A stretch of 64,000 nt of DNA from Triticum aestivum (taxonomy: Eukaryota; Streptophyta; Magnoliopsida; Poales; Poaceae). Numbering within the stretch: position 1 is the stretch's first letter; the number at the start of each line of letters is the position of its first letter. The stretch spans positions 320,191,191 through 320,255,190 of the forward strand of contig NC_057813.1 in NCBI RefSeq assembly GCF_018294505.1. Direction: 5' to 3'. The notes beneath the pieces are model-generated. The model had not been told where the DNA came from, ran no database searches, and saw only the letters and a program-made list of their open reading frames with translations. Shown here piece after piece: positions 1 through 12,716 of the stretch. The position numbers and the translations under genes were made by a program.

Positions 1-1862
1 GAAGCCGTCTTCGTGGGGTCTGTTAGATGGACCTGGAATTTAACTATCTCGTCTGCGGGTTTGAATGATGTGGACTTGGGTCGTTTGTCGAGTATCACGT
101 CGTCCCTGTCCACTATGGTGTGCAGCGTTGTTAGTTCTTCGGCCGCTAGGGCTTCAGATAATACCTCCAGGGCAAGTGCTGCAGTTTTATTTTTGGCGCA
201 GAGTGCGACGTCCGGGTCACTGGCTAGAGTGATGATTCCATTGGGTCTGGGCACTTTAATCTTCATGTATCCATAATGGGGTATATCTTGAAAGCTTGTG
301 AATGCGTCCCGCCCTAAAAGGGCGTGCTATCCGCTGCTAAAAGGAGCCACTTGGAATGTGATTTCTTCGGACTTGTAATTCTCTGGGGTGCCAAATACTA
401 CAACGAGTGTGATTTTTCCTGAACACCGTGCCTCCCGACTAGGGATGATTCCCCTGAAGGTTGTGCCACTCTACTCAATGTGACTTTTGTCCATTTCCAT
501 CTTGCTGAGTGTTTCTTCATAGATCAAGTTTAGTCCACTTCCGCCGTCCATGAGTACTTTAGTGAGGCGAAAGCCGTCCATGATTGGGCTAAGGACCAAT
601 GCGGTAGGTGCCCGGACTGTCTGGAATTGGGGTTCATCACTGGCACTGAAAGTTATAGCAATGTCGTTCCACGGGTTTATTTTTGCCACGTGGTAAATTT
701 CGGCGAGATTTCGATGGGCTCGCTTGCGCCTATTATTTGAGGTGAAAGTCTCGAAGACTGTTAGTACCGTATTGTTTTCTTTGGCAGGATGTTGTTCTGC
801 TTTATGGCTTACAAGAAGATCCTCGCCACTATTTGCTACCTGCCGGAGTATCCAAGATGCTCTAAGGCTATGTGTTGGTGTAGTGTCTGGCAAGCTGTGG
901 AGTTTGCATGGACCATTGAGCCATTCTTCCAATACGGTTCCAAGCCCTGGGGTGGGCTTTGGTTTCTTGGGGATTGGATCGGCTGACTTACGAGAGTTCG
1001 CCCATTTAGTTCGGACAAAGGTTTTGGTGAGAGCCAGACTATCCCAAAATTCTGTTTGGGCTTTCCAGGTACTTTCCATTGCACAGTACTTTTGTACTAT
1101 GGCTGCTAAGTCGGCAAAGTGTACTATGTCATGGCGACTTATAGCATTAAGGATCCCTTTGTTCGTGCAATTTTTGCAAAAAATTAAAATTGTGTCCTCC
1201 TCGCGACAGTCCTTGACCTTGTTTGTCACAAGGAGGAATCTGGCCCAGTAGCGATGTACTGTCTCTTGTGGCTCTCGTCTGATATGGGAGAGACGGTTTA
1301 AGTCCGGGTGGGTGGGTGTAGCTGAATCTGGATTTTGATCCGATCTGACACCCTGGGGCAGGGGAGCTCCCGGGCTCGACAGCTCAGGTTCCGGGATGTT
1401 GCCCGATTTCTCCGGCCCGTTGCCCGATTCTAAGCTCGGGATCCGGGTCGTTTCCTCCCGCGAACTGGTATCCAGCTCAGAGAGCTCGGTGATCCGGACA
1501 TAGTTCGTCCTCAGAATAGAGGGACGGTCCATATGTGGCTCCTCCACTACCGCTATCTCGTGGGTGACCAGCGGGGATTTAGTATCCCTCTGGTCGGGTT
1601 TAAGCCCAATCTGGTCATAGTCTATAGCGACTCCCAAAGCGGCGATGTTATCCAAGAGCTCATTAAGGGAAGAGAGCTCTATTGGATCCATCTATTCAGC
1701 GAGTTCCAAATTTACGTGGAGGCTATTCGTGATGACCCGATAGGTCATCGTCGGCACGACAGCCGATTGGGCAGCCATGATGAAGCCACCTACTCGGAGA
1801 GTTTGGCCTACAGCCAAAGCTCCCCCAGAGGTGATGTTGTCCTTGACAATGAGACGGGCCAT
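1..1862 (-). pseudogene. gag-protease pseudogene of the left Fatima-like Gypsy
   Basis: Minus-strand reading frame for the capsid (gag) and aspartic protease of a Gypsy polyprotein. I place the start at the ATG at 1862, just downstream of the LTR; upstream codons in the same frame run through the LTR. The protease region shows the D-G-G-S-G-L-N motif near 540, followed by the linker towards RT. Two in-frame stops break it: TAG near 1690, where the complete copy has CAG, and TAG near 470, after K-S-H-I-E. The window ends before RT. The gag aligns with residues 42 onward of the frame at 10356-12716. It cannot make a full polyprotein. It is a relic of an element that encoded its own capsid and protease. 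Confidence 0.85.
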
Positions 1863-1909
1863 CGAGCCTTGCAGCGACGGCACAGAGGAACTCTCAATGA
1901 AAGCACCAA

Positions 1910-2380
1910 TGTCGGTGTCAAAACAGGCGGATCTCGGGTAGGGGGTCCCTATCTGTGCGTCTAAGGCTAATGGTAATAGGAGGCAAGGGACACAATGTTT
2001 ACCCAGGTTCGGGCCCTCTCGATGGAGGTAAAACCCTACTTCCTGCTTGATTGATATTGATGATATGAGTGTCACAAGAGTTGATCTACCACGAGATCGT
2101 AGAGGCTAAACCCTAGAAGCTAGCCTATGATGATTATGATTCCGTCTCTAAGGACTAAACTCTCCGGTTTATATAGACACCGGAGAGGGCTAGAGTTTAC
2201 ACGGAGTCGGTTACAAAGAAGGGAATCTAATATCCGAATTGCCAAGCTTGTCTTCCACGCAAAGGAGAGTCCTATCCGGACACGGGATGAAGTCTTGAGT
2301 CTTGTATCTTCACGGTCCAACAGTTCGGCCAAAGTATATAGTCTGGCTATCCGGATACCCCCTAATCTAGGACTCCCTCA
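1910..2380 (-). repeat. 5' LTR of the left Fatima-like Gypsy
   Basis: On the plus strand it runs from TGTCGGTGTC to GACTCCCTCA, so in element sense it starts TGAGGGAGTC and ends CACCGACA. It matches the LTRs at 8320, 9959, 19439 and 27024. A TATATAGAC stretch near 2172 lies where the LTR promoter would be expected. Confidence 0.9.
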
Positions 2381-3200
2381 GCCAGAGTTGCAGTTTCGGC
2401 GACAGGGCGGCGTGCGGCGGGGCGGCAGGTGGCGCCGTCGGGGGCCCTTCCAGATCCAGCAATGGGGAGGAGGACGGGGATGGCGAGGCGGCCTCGACGA
2501 GGTGCGCTGGCATGGTGGCGGGGATGGGAAGACGTCTGGCAAGGAGGGCTCCGCATGGCGGCGGGGTCGGGCGGTGAAGGGGTCGGGGCCCTCTGCCCCG
2601 ATCCAGACAGGGGGAAGGGGAGAGAGGCGTGGGGGAAGCGATTGGGGGGAGTGGGGAGATATTTTGGGGGCTAGGTCACCGGGGGTGACCTTGTAGGCCA
2701 AGGAGGGGGGACTGGGCCGGCCGGTTGGCTAGCTCGGCCGGTTGGTCCAGTGTGTGTGTGTGGGGGGGGGGGTTCTTTTCATTTTTTGCCTCTGTTTTGT
2801 ATGTAAAAGAGCTACTGAATTGTTTTTGTTAAAAGCGGCACTCTACACAAAATAGATAGGAACAAAGCGAAGTTGCATAAAAAGATTGGGGTCAGAAGGA
2901 GTTGGCTAACCATTTTTAGAAATTGGAAAGGCCAATTTAATTATTGTTGGACCACAAGATAAAATCCTAGGGGCATTTTGGGAACTCAACTCAGGTTGGT
3001 TCAACATGAAAATGATTAGGGGAATTTATAGGATAATGTGAAAATTTAAGTTTTCATGCCTCACAAAATTTGAATTTGGACTTTAAACTCGATGTTGAAT
3101 TTGTATTGCAATTGGGATCAAGCAAATATTAGCAACAGTAACATGATGACATGGCACCATTAACACGGGTTTACTGTAGCATAATTATCCAGGCGTCACA
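2381..3200 (-). repeat. 3' LTR fragment of the LARD-like element
   Basis: Matches 27925-28747 in the same orientation with scattered substitutions. It ends with GGCGTCACA at 3192-3200. A GC-rich part (2390-2700) is followed by an AT-rich part with the shared phrase ACGGGTTTACTGTAGC near 3165. The open frames in the GC-rich half have no recognisable product and I do not call them genes. Confidence 0.8.
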
Positions 3201-5506
3201 ATTCTCCTCCATTACAAGAAATCTCGTCCCGAGATTTAAGAGATGGAGTAAGGTGGAAAGACTCGGGAAGGACAGAGCACAACACAAGATAGGTACATGG
3301 GGGCTATCACAGTGAATGTGGCATAGAGGCACCTCTCGATTTGGAATCCAAGAAAGTCATCGAGAGCAAGGTAAGGATGTGCAATAACAAGCTTCAAGCG
3401 GGTAGGCAACCGTTCGTTGCCTGAAACAAAGGTGAAAGGGGTTTAGAGCAATGGGAATAAGTAATGCGTCCGACACTAGAATAGATCACTAGGAAGATGG
3501 CTCGTGATTTTCATACGAAGCCAAGTGCGAGGAACAATTTTGGAAAACCGGGATGTATAGGAGAGTCAGGTTTCGATCCTGTGGAACTGTGGGTTATGGG
3601 CCCACCATGTGGGTTATAAGCAGGAAGCCCATAACATTTTGCACGATCATGAAAGCAAGGCAGGTTAGAGGATAGCCTATCAATTATGTTGGCAACAATG
3701 TTAATACCAAGGGCGAGGGACGAAGAGAACCATTTTCTTGCTCGTTAAGATGAGGCGGACCAATAGGTAAAGTTCTCGTCCATCGGTGGCTGTCGAAATG
3801 TCATCAACAATAGTAACAAGGTCTTACTGGCAGAGTTTGTTCACTGAGGTGTTTACATAAGGAGGGAATTATCACTGCTCAGATATGTTAGGTTACAAGA
3901 AAGGTTAAACAAAACAATGGAAAGGAAAGTTTAAACTCGAACCAATTATCGGTGTTCTCGAGTGTCTAACAACTCAGAACCCGCGGAAAATTGGAATCGG
4001 CAATAAATAATAGTTGATGAAGAACTCATAAGAGGCTATGTAGTTCCATAATATTCTCGAGATACCAGAGGGTAATACTCGAAGGTAGGACAAGATAGAG
4101 GTTGGACAGGTTAAAATATCTGCAGTAGACAAGTATTTTAACTTGTCCGAGAAATGGAATCAAAGAAGAACAATCATGGTCGGAACCATGGTTGCAAAGG
4201 ACAAAACATAGATACAAGATGAACTTACCACAAGGGGATTATTAGTACTACAAGAAGCATCCATGATAAGTTCCACATCAGGTCCATGGGCATGAACACA
4301 AGGTTCAAGGTCAACTCCCACTTCTCTAATGCGTAACTTTTCATTCACTTCTTGCTTTCGATGAAGTTGTAGAATTGAAAATTTATCAAAAGAAACGCTA
4401 GTAGATATAACCTGCACAATCTTTGGGTTCACACAGATTAGGGAAGCCATAGATTCAACCCATAGGGGCATCTTAGGAACATATACTACAACTTCACGAG
4501 TAAAATAAAGCCCGGAAGAAGAGTATGGTTGACAAAGGCGGGGGTTACAATTTACCGAAGGAATTATATATCCGAGGAAAAGCTAACAAGGTTATTGAAT
4601 ATGAAGGACGCTGTCGGGTTAAAACCAACAAAGGATCTAGTGGTCCACAAGGGATCTGATATGAGCATCGGTACTCAACCAGAAGAAGAAAGAATGCAAG
4701 GAGATCAGATTATAGAAACGTCTGAGTAATTCAAAGCTCAAATGCAAAGGAATTATGATTTCCAAAACGGTAGATCAGAAGCAAAGGCTTTGATCAAAGA
4801 CAAGTAAGTAGAATAGACATAGATCGACAATCAATCGAGGTTTGATTTGTCGAACACTAGCTCATGTCCATAGTGATGTCTGAGCCGAAGGGAAGAATTC
4901 CAATTGAGATGGATGATTGCAAGCATTCAAAAACATATCGAATCAAATGTACAAAAAGGAGACAAAGGATACTAATGAGTATTGCTAGACATACGGAAGT
5001 GACCATAATGCAAGCAGATAAGGAGGAACAAGAGTAATAGGCTACTGAGCATTTTTGGAAGATCAAATAGTTTTTCAGGGCATCTTGTAATAACAAGAGC
5101 AACTGGGGATGAAGGTATGAACGAAAGTGTAGGTAGTTACCCATAAGGATTTATCGATGGTAGGGATCGCAGCGGTGAAGGGCACAAGGGTCTCGATAAA
5201 ACTTTGGAGAATATCTCCAGAATCTTTTGGTGCACCAAGTAATCATCTGGAGTGAGGTGCTCTCTGGGAGAAAGTATTTACGAGAACCTAGAATTGTTTA
5301 GCAAAATCATTTAACCCGAATAGAAGAGAGATCAGATTCCCAGAGTATAGACGAGGAGTAAAAGATACTAATACCATCCAATTGGTGACATGGGCCCGTA
5401 AGCCACATAGCCATGTTAGTAAAACATTTTTTCAAACACTAGACTCAACTTCGGCCAAGGAGTTGGGAAGGGGGATTCCTACAGCCAGTCGGCTCTGATA
5501 CCAACT
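3201..5506 (-). other. Non-coding interior of the LARD-like element, with PPT and PBS
   Basis: In element sense it begins with the PBS just inside the right LTR (5491-5503) and ends with a purine tract (reverse of ATTCTCCTCC, 3200-3210) next to the left LTR. Beside the PPT lies a short palindrome around CTCGTCCCGAG (3225-3235). I find no gag, protease or pol motif in any frame. The short minus-strand frames at 4160-4471 and 4857-5144 show no domain and are probably chance. An interior without coding is the LARD hallmark. Confidence 0.7.
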
Positions 5507-8319
5507 TGTGACGCCCCCGATTCAATCATACACTAATCATACACACAAATTTGTACGATCAAGATCAGCGACTCACGGGAAGATATCACAACACAACTCT
5601 AGACACAAACAAAATAATACAAGCTTTATATTACAAACCAGGGGCATCGAGGGCTCGAATACAAGATCGATACACAAAATTCAGCGGAAGCAACAATATC
5701 TGAGTACAGACATAAGTTAAACAAGACTACCTTAAGAAGGCTAGCACAAAAGCGACACGACCGAAAAGGCAAGGCCTCCTGCCTGGGACGTCCTAACTAC
5801 TCCTGGACGTCGTCGTTCTTCACTTAGTAGCGTCCATCGGTGATGGCATCTGGCTCCAAGGATCCACCATCTGGTTGCATCAACCAGAAAGAAGAAAGAA
5901 TGGGGAAAAGGGGTAGCAAAGCAACCGTGAGTACTCATCCAAAGTACTCGCAAGCATCAGATCTATACTATGTATGCATTTGTATCAAATGAAAGGGTTG
6001 TATCTGTGGACTGAACTGTAGAATGCCAAAATAGAGGGGGAACGCCTAGCCTATCGAAGACTAGCATCTTCAAACAGCTCCAAGCATCTTGCAGCATGTA
6101 GAAGAGTAAAGCGTAACATTTTCATATTTTACAAGCATGTTGTAACATCAACGCCCAGAGATCCTTCCCCGACTCCTTGCGGGAAAGCAATCTCGGAGCC
6201 ACCTATCCATCACATATCTCAAGTATCCATTTATAGTTATATAATATCAGGATATAAGTCTGAACATCCATTACTGTGGACATGGTATTCGAATATATAA
6301 CTTCCCTCCAGGGGAGCACCACGTTACCCAACACGCTCGATCACTCTGGCCGGCCACACTTTTCAGGGTCAATGCCCGGCCTTGGAAGATCAACACGTCG
6401 CAACCCTACTTAGGATCAGTAGAGATGTTCCGGCCGGTCTACATCCTAAGCGCTCCGAGGTCTTGGGCCCATCGCACACAACACTCTGGGTCGTTGCGCG
6501 CAGGGTGAATACCAGCACCGCCTCGGATAGGCAGCACGATCCGACCGTGCTGCACTGCTGAACTGGATGTCTGACAAAGCTTCGGTTGATACTGCGACGT
6601 CGAAGCCCATATCTATTCTTGTGTGGTGGTTAGTGCGTAAAGGCCAGAGGCCAACTCAGAACAAATACCCAAACCTGTTAGTGCATTGGGGGCTCGTGGA
6701 AACGAGCAGAGACTCACGATAATGTGACCCCGTCACCCCGTCTCATGGACTTACGGCAAGGGGCCAGACTGCCCGGCCATGCCACGTGGAAAACTCGCGG
6801 GTGCTCTACGGGCCCGCCCGACTTTCACATCAACTCGCGGGTACCCCTCAGGGCCGACCCGACTACAACAATGGTCTCAAGTAAAGTCAAGGTAACCGTG
6901 TGTCCAAACATCAAGGGGAAACCCTAGGAATCACCAACGGAGGATTCCACTTGATGCAATCATCAAGGTGAACGTAAGAGGATCCACCCTCGAGGTTCAC
7001 ACTTGAGGTGTTGCATGACAGCCATATCCGGAATGGTGAAAGAGGAACCACCCTTGTTGACCACGACGGAATAGCTACACTACAGAATTATCATCAGGAG
7101 TGATGTATGAGGTTCCACCCTCGGCACTCGATGGTATCTCTGCAGAGTCGAGCAAAAAAAAGGGGCGTCATGTGATGTGAGGTGTCGGGCTCCGGTCATC
7201 AATCACGTTGATCGAGTCGTCGATGATGAAGCAGGGGCAACAAGGACAAGGTGGGGGTCACTGATGGATCACTATCCAACCTATACTAAGCAGTTTAGGA
7301 TAAGAAGGTAGGTAACAATAGTAGGAGGGTCGTCGTCGACGTAGCAGGTAGGTAACAACAGTAACACTAGCAAAATCTAATGCAAGCATGAGAGTATAGA
7401 ATGGGCGATATCGGGATGATCAAAGGGGGGGGGGCTTGCCTGGTTTCTCAGACAAGAAGGAGGGTCGTCGTCGACGTAGTCGATCATAGAGACATCAGCA
7501 GTAGTCTCGGGGTCTACCGGAGAGAAGAGGGGGGAGAAACAGTAAATATAAAGCAAACACATGCATAACAAGACAATAAGCGGGGCTAGAGGTGTTCTAA
7601 CGCAGTGCTTGGCGATACTGGCGAAGGAAGATAACATCCGGGAAAGTCTTCCCGGTTTTGGACGTCTGTCAGACAGATGAACTGGAGGGGAAAGGTTGCA
7701 TGTTCGCTATGCTAGGGACATGTGGTGGACGAACAGACCACGTGTACAGATTCTTCTCGTCGTTCTGAGCAACTTTCATGTAGAAAACTTTTTCATCGAA
7801 GCTACGGTTTATTTGCTATTTTTTCAAAGTTTTATTATTATTCCAGAATTTTTATTAATTCGAAAATAATGAGTAAATGCTAGGTACACCCAGATCTGTG
7901 TACACAGAAGTGTACCAGAGGGTGACATGTGGGTCCAGGGGTCCCAGTTGACCAGTCACCATTTCACTGGTCAACATGGGGTGGGGCCCCCTGTCATAGA
8001 CTATTTGATTAACTACCTAGTGTAATTAGTTAAACTAGGTAATTAGCCTATTTAAACCAGATTAAACAAATTAATTAATTAATTAATTTAATTATTATAA
8101 ATATTTTAAAAACATATATTTTATTTTTAAAAACCTTTTTTTCAAAGGGCAGGGCGTGGGGCCCGCTGGCAGTGGCACCAGGCCAGCCCAGCGGGGCGGG
8201 TGTTAACGGGTGCGGGCGCGCGTGCCCGAGGGGCGCTGCGCCCGAGCACGGGGCGAGGCCACCGGCGATGGGGGAGCTCGCCAGGCGGCGCGGTGAGGTC
8301 GGTCAGCGGGGGGGGGGGG
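5507..8319 (-). repeat. 5' LTR of the LARD-like element, first segment (before the insertion)
   Basis: Starts TGTGACGCCC directly after the PBS at 5491-5503. It runs to a 12-G tract (8308-8319) where the Fatima-like element inserted. No gene is seen. It holds AT-rich stretches (7860-8140, including an AATT microsatellite near 8070), a local duplication (GTCGTCGTCGACGTAG at about 7331 and 7467), and a GC-rich end. Confidence 0.7.
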
Positions 8320-8773
8320 TGTCGGTGTCAAAACCGGCGGATCTCGGGTAGGGGGTCCCGATCTGTGCGTCTAAGGCCAATGGTAACAGGAGGCAAGGGA
8401 CACGATGTTTTACCCAGGTTCGGGCCCTCTCGACGGAGGTAAAACCCTACTTCCTGCTTGATTGATCTTGATGATATGAGTATTACAAGAGTTGATCTAC
8501 CACAAGATCGTAGAGGGTAAACCCTAGAAGCTAGCCTATGATGATTATGATTGTGCCTCTATGGACTAAACCCTTCAGTTTATATAGACACCGGAGGAGG
8601 CTAGGGTTTACACATAGTCGGTTACAAAGAAGGAGATCTAATATCCGTATCACCAAGCTTGTCTTCCACGCAAAGGAGAGTCCCATCCGGACATGGGACG
8701 AAGTCTTGAATCTTGTATCTTCATGGTCCACCAGTCCGGCTGTCCGGATACCCCCTAATACAGTACTCCCTTA
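8320..8773 (-). repeat. 3' LTR of the non-autonomous Fatima-like element
   Basis: Plus-strand TGTCGGTGTC to ACTCCCTTA; in element sense the first dinucleotide has decayed from TG to TA. The adjacent reverse of GGTTTAGGGGCTAC (8774-8792) is the polypurine tract, like the one before the 3' LTR at 19439. Confidence 0.85.
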
Positions 8774-9208
8774 GTAGCCCCTAAACCAGGCTTCAATGAC
8801 GATGAGTCCGGCGCGTAGATTGTCTTTGGCATTGCAAGGCGGGTTCCATCTCTGAATACTCCAAGGTAAATCTCGAACACTTAAATCGTGTCCAGCTTTG
8901 CAAGACGACTTTCACATACCACCGCAGAGAGAATGATATTCCACAAATATAATCTGCTAACAACTTTAGATAACGTGACACGACACCATGGTTGAGTCAT
9001 TATTGAACCATCTTCCCACAGCCAGCTACCGCACATATCGCGAGGTGGTTTCCTCGGCACGTCTTGTCGAAGCAGAGATCATGTCCCCTTATCACGGGAT
9101 TCTCATCAATACGGGTACGGGTAACCCAACCGTGCCATCAATCGTGGCGCTTGGGAAATAAGCGATTTTCAGCGGGCAAGTGGGGAGGCGCACCATTTTT
9201 GTCACCTC

Positions 9209-9215
9209 TATAAAG
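9209..9215 (+). promoter_or_regulatory. TATA box of the antisense gene (non-autonomous copy)
   Basis: TATAAAG lies about 110 bases before the ATG at 9324, inside the element and outside the LTR, on the strand opposite gag. The second antisense gene, at 16415-19110, has TATAAAAG in the equivalent place. Confidence 0.55.
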
Positions 9216-9323
9216 GGATAAGGATTCCCCATTTTTACCCGTGCCTTCTTCCTCCTTCGCTTATCCATTCTCGCACCCTCGAGCTCCAGCGCCCTAGTTC
9301 ACACCTTCTCCGCACAGACAAAC

Positions 9324-9958
9324 ATGTCCGGAGCAGGAGGCAAGTGGGTAGCCTCCACCGCCAAGGAGGAGCATATTACGAAGCTCCGGGCGGCCGGATA
9401 CTTGACCGCAGATATCGCGCACCGGCTGCCAGATGCAGGGCAGATCATTCCAACTCCGGGACCCCATGAGAGGGTCATGTTCCTCGCCCACTTCGTCCGC
9501 GGACTGGGATTTCCACTTCATCCCTTTGTCTGCGGGCTCATGTTTTACTATGGGCTGGACTTCCATGATCTAGCCCCAAACTTCGTCCTCAACATCTCGG
9601 TGTTTATCGTCGTGTGTGAGGCCCCAAACTTCGGCTTGTGGCTACAAATCTTTTGTGTGAAGCCGAAGATCGTAAGCGGCCAGCAAGCGGAGTTCCAAGG
9701 CGCCATGGTGGGCAGAATGCCCAATGTTACCTTGCTTGACAGTTCCTTCATGGAGACTGTGAAATGGTGGCAATCGGGGTGGTTCTTCATCACCAAGCCG
9801 CGCGACGCTAACTGGGTAGCGGCCCCTGAATTCCGATCCGGAATTCCCATGCGGCTCACTTCCTGGGAAAAGAAGGGCCTGGCCTGGGGCGAACCTGTGG
9901 AGATGATAGGAGTTCAGAACTTCATCAAAAATATGATGGACAAGAAGATCAAGCTCGT
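9324..9958 (+). pseudogene. Antisense gene of Gypsy element, exon 1 (first part); PF04195-type protein
   Basis: First part of a protein of the grass family annotated as putative gypsy-type transposon (Pfam PF04195), from ATG 9324 in the context AAACATGTCC. The signature is a stretch like F-V-R-G-L-G-F-P-L-H-P-F followed by hydrophobic F-Y-G-L and an R/W-rich segment (W-F-F-I-T). The function of this family is not known to me; it occurs as an extra gene in plant Gypsy elements. It reads against gag. The reading frame stops artificially at 9958 because the complete element inserted in codon L-V; the same frame resumes after 19911 with only the five-base target duplication between, so the break is a clean insertion. 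Further damage lies downstream. Confidence 0.75.
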
Positions 9959-10431
9959 TGAGGGAGTCCTGGATTATGGGGTGTCCGGATGGCCGGACTA
10001 TGACCTTTAGCCGGACTCCCGGACTATGAAGATACAAGATTGAATACTTCGTCCCGTGTCCGGATGGGACTTTCCTTGGCGTGGAAGGCAAGCTTGGCGA
10101 TACGGATATGTAGATCTCCTCCCATTGTAACCGACTCTGTGTAACCCTAGCCCTCTCCGGTGTCCATATAAACCGGAGGGTTTTAGTCCGTAGGACGAAC
10201 AACAATCATACCATAGGCTAGCTTCTAGGGTTTAGCCCCTCTGATCTCGTGGTAGATCTATTCTTGTACTACCTATATCATTAATATTAATCAAGCAGGA
10301 GTAGGGTTTTACCTCCATCGAGAGGGCCCAAACCTGGGTAAAAACATCGTGTCCCTTGTCTCCTGTTACCATCCACCTATACGCACAGTTCGGGACCCCC
10401 TACCCGAGATCCGCCGGTTTTGACACCGACA
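9959..10431 (+). repeat. 5' LTR of the complete Fatima-like element
   Basis: Begins TGAGGGAGTC and ends CACCGACA. A TATA-like CATATAAACC lies near 10165. The sequence after the LTR (TTGGTGCTTTC, 10432 onward) holds the primer-binding position; it is not the common tRNA-Met type. Confidence 0.92.
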
Positions 10432-10478
10432 TTGGTGCTTTCATTGAGAGTTCCGCTGTGTCGTCGCTATCAGGAAGG

Positions 10479-12716
10479 ATGTCGCATCCCGTCTTTAAGG
10501 ACGGCTTTGTTTCTAAAGGAGCTTTGGCTATTGGCCAAACTCTCGGGCTAGGCGGTTTTCTTATGACCGCTTGTTCGGTGGCCGCGCCGATGATGACTTC
10601 TCGGGTCATCGAAAGCAATCTCCACGTCAACTCGGAACTCGCCGAGCAGTTGGATCCGATGGAGCTCTCTTCCTTAAACGAGCTCTTGGATCGCATCGTC
10701 GCCCTGGGAGTCGCCACAGACTACGATCAGATTGGGCTTAAACCCGATCCGAGAGAAATTGACTCTCCCCAGGTCACCCACCACGTCGCAGTGGTGGAGG
10801 AACAATACGGCGAATCTATACCCATCTTAAGGACCAAACATGTCCGAATTCCCGATCCCTCCAAGCCGGATACCCGCGGAGGGGAGGACGTCACTCAAGC
10901 CCTGAACCTAAAGTCAGGCAGCAGGCCAGATTCATTGGACAACATCCAAGAACCCAAGCTTCCGAATTCGCAAACTCCTTGGCCCCTGAGCCTCAGATCG
11001 TGCGAGGTTCCGGATTTAACCCCACCCGCCCACCCTAACATAAGGGATCTACCACAAATTTGGCAAGAGCCCACGGAAACAGTACATCATTACTGGGCCA
11101 GATTCCTCCTGGTTATGAACAGGATAGAGGACTGCCGCGAGGAGGATGCAATTTCATCCTTCTGCAATAATTGCACGGACATCGGAATCCTCAACGCCAT
11201 AAGTCGCCGTGATATTACACGCTTCGCTGACTTGGCATCCATGGTACGAAAATACTGTGCGATGGAAAGCGTCCGGAAAACCGAAATAAAATTCTGGGAC
11301 GATCCGGCCCTGAATACAACCCCAGTCCGAAATAAAAGGGCGCATTATCGCCATGCACAGGGGTTAATCACCAAAAAACAAAAACCCTCTATAGGGTATG
11401 GAACCGTACTGGAGGGATGGCTCAATGGACCCTGTAAAATTCATAGTACAGAGGGCGTCACACCAACTCATAGCCTTAGAGCATGTTGGATACTCTGGCA
11501 GGTGTCCAGAAGTGGCGAGGAGCTTCTAACTCCAGAATCCGCAGAGCACCAGCCCAGGAATACCAGTACGGTATCAACAGTCTTCGAGACTTTCGCATCA
11601 AACAATATGCGGAAACGAACACTCCGCAGCCTTACCGAAGTCTACCAGGTAGCAACAATAAACCCATGGAGTGACACGGCTATTACCTTTAATGCCAATG
11701 ACGAACCTAAATTCCGAACAACCCGAGCACCAGCCGCATTGGTCCTTAGTCCGATAGTGGACGGCTTTCGACTTACCGAGGTACTCAGGGACGGTGGCAG
11801 CGGATTGAACCTCATTTATGAGGAAACCCTTCGAAAAATGGAAATAGACTGGAGCCGCATTGAGCGAAGCAACACAACCTTTAGAGGAATAATCCCTAGT
11901 CGGGAAGCATGCTGTACAGGAAAAATCACATTGGATGTGGTGTTCGGCATGCCGGATAATTACAGGTCCGAGGAGGTCACATTTCAAGTGGCCCCATTCA
12001 GCAGCGGATACCCCGCTCTGTTAGGGCGAGAGGCATTCACAATTTTTCAAGCTATACCCCACTACGGGTACATGAAGCTCAAAATGCCCGGACCCAATGG
12101 AATCATCACTCTTGCTAGTGACCCGGACATAGCACTCCACACCGAAAACAAGACAGCTGCACTGGCCCTTGAGGCATTATCCGAAGCGCTAGCGGCTGAG
12201 GAACTGGCTGCGCTACGCTCCACGGTGGACATGGACGACGTGATACTCGACAATAGATCCAAGTCCACCTCCTTTAATCAGGCAGACGAAATAGTCAAAT
12301 TCCAAGTCCATCCAATACAACCTACAAAAACGGCCTCCATCGGGGCACAATTAAACCCTGATGTAGACGCTGCACTACAAGAATTCCTACGTGAAAATTG
12401 GGACATTTTTGCCTGGCACCCTTCAGACATGCCAGGAATCCCACGCAGGCTGGCCGAGCACAGCCTAAACATCCTAAAAGGATTCAAGCCTGTTAAGCAG
12501 GCTCTTCGGCGTTTCTCTGAACCTAAGAGACAAGCCATGGGAGAGGAGCTAGCCAAACTACTGAAAGCCGGATTCATCAGAGATATAAAACATCCGGACT
12601 GGCTAGCAAACCTGGTGATGGGTACCAAAGAAGGACAAATCCTGGCGCCTATGCGTCGATTTCAAGGACCTCAACAAGGCTTGCCCAAAGGATCCCTTCC
12701 CCCTCCCCCGCATTGA
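10479..12716 (+). pseudogene. gag, protease and start of RT of the complete Fatima-like element
   Basis: I start it at ATG 10479, 47 bases after the LTR; the same frame is open upstream but runs through the LTR. The N-terminal part is gag, with the core around 11040-11300 (W-A-R-F-L and C-N-N-C-T). The aspartic protease has D-G-G-S-G-L-N near 11790, then a linker and the first RT blocks (P-V-K-Q-A-L-R-R-F near 12490). The DGG active-site form is usual for the Tat branch. The frame is lost near 12650, where one base appears to be missing between P-M-R and the V-D-F-K-D-L-N-K-A-C motif; the rest of RT reads one frame over. Compared with 1-1862 this copy lacks the early gag stop. Confidence 0.88.

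Larger units (their letters stand above)
1..2380 (-). mobile_element. Gypsy LTR retrotransposon, Fatima-like, 5' part only
   Basis: This is the 5' end of a Ty3/Gypsy element read on the minus strand; the rest lies left of the window. The rightmost 471 bases are its 5' LTR and the remainder is gag plus the start of pol. Its gag matches the gag of the complete element at 9959-19911 along its length, so the two are one family. It is inserted in the left LTR of the LARD-like element: the sequence after 2380 (GCCAG...) matches 27925 onward in the LARD right LTR. GCCAG at 2381-2385 is the expected target duplication, but its partner is outside the window. Confidence 0.85.

Noticed and set aside
2127..2701. 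GC-rich open frames on both strands
   Set aside because: They cross the LTR boundary of the Fatima-like element at 2380 and continue in the LARD LTR; composition explains the length and no domain is seen.
4160..5144. Two minus-strand frames in the LARD interior as possible gag remnants
   Set aside because: No gag, protease or zinc-knuckle motif; length is within chance expectation for this composition.
8071..8092. AATT microsatellite as a possible origin or MITE
   Set aside because: Simple AT repeat in an LTR with no terminal repeats or coding context.
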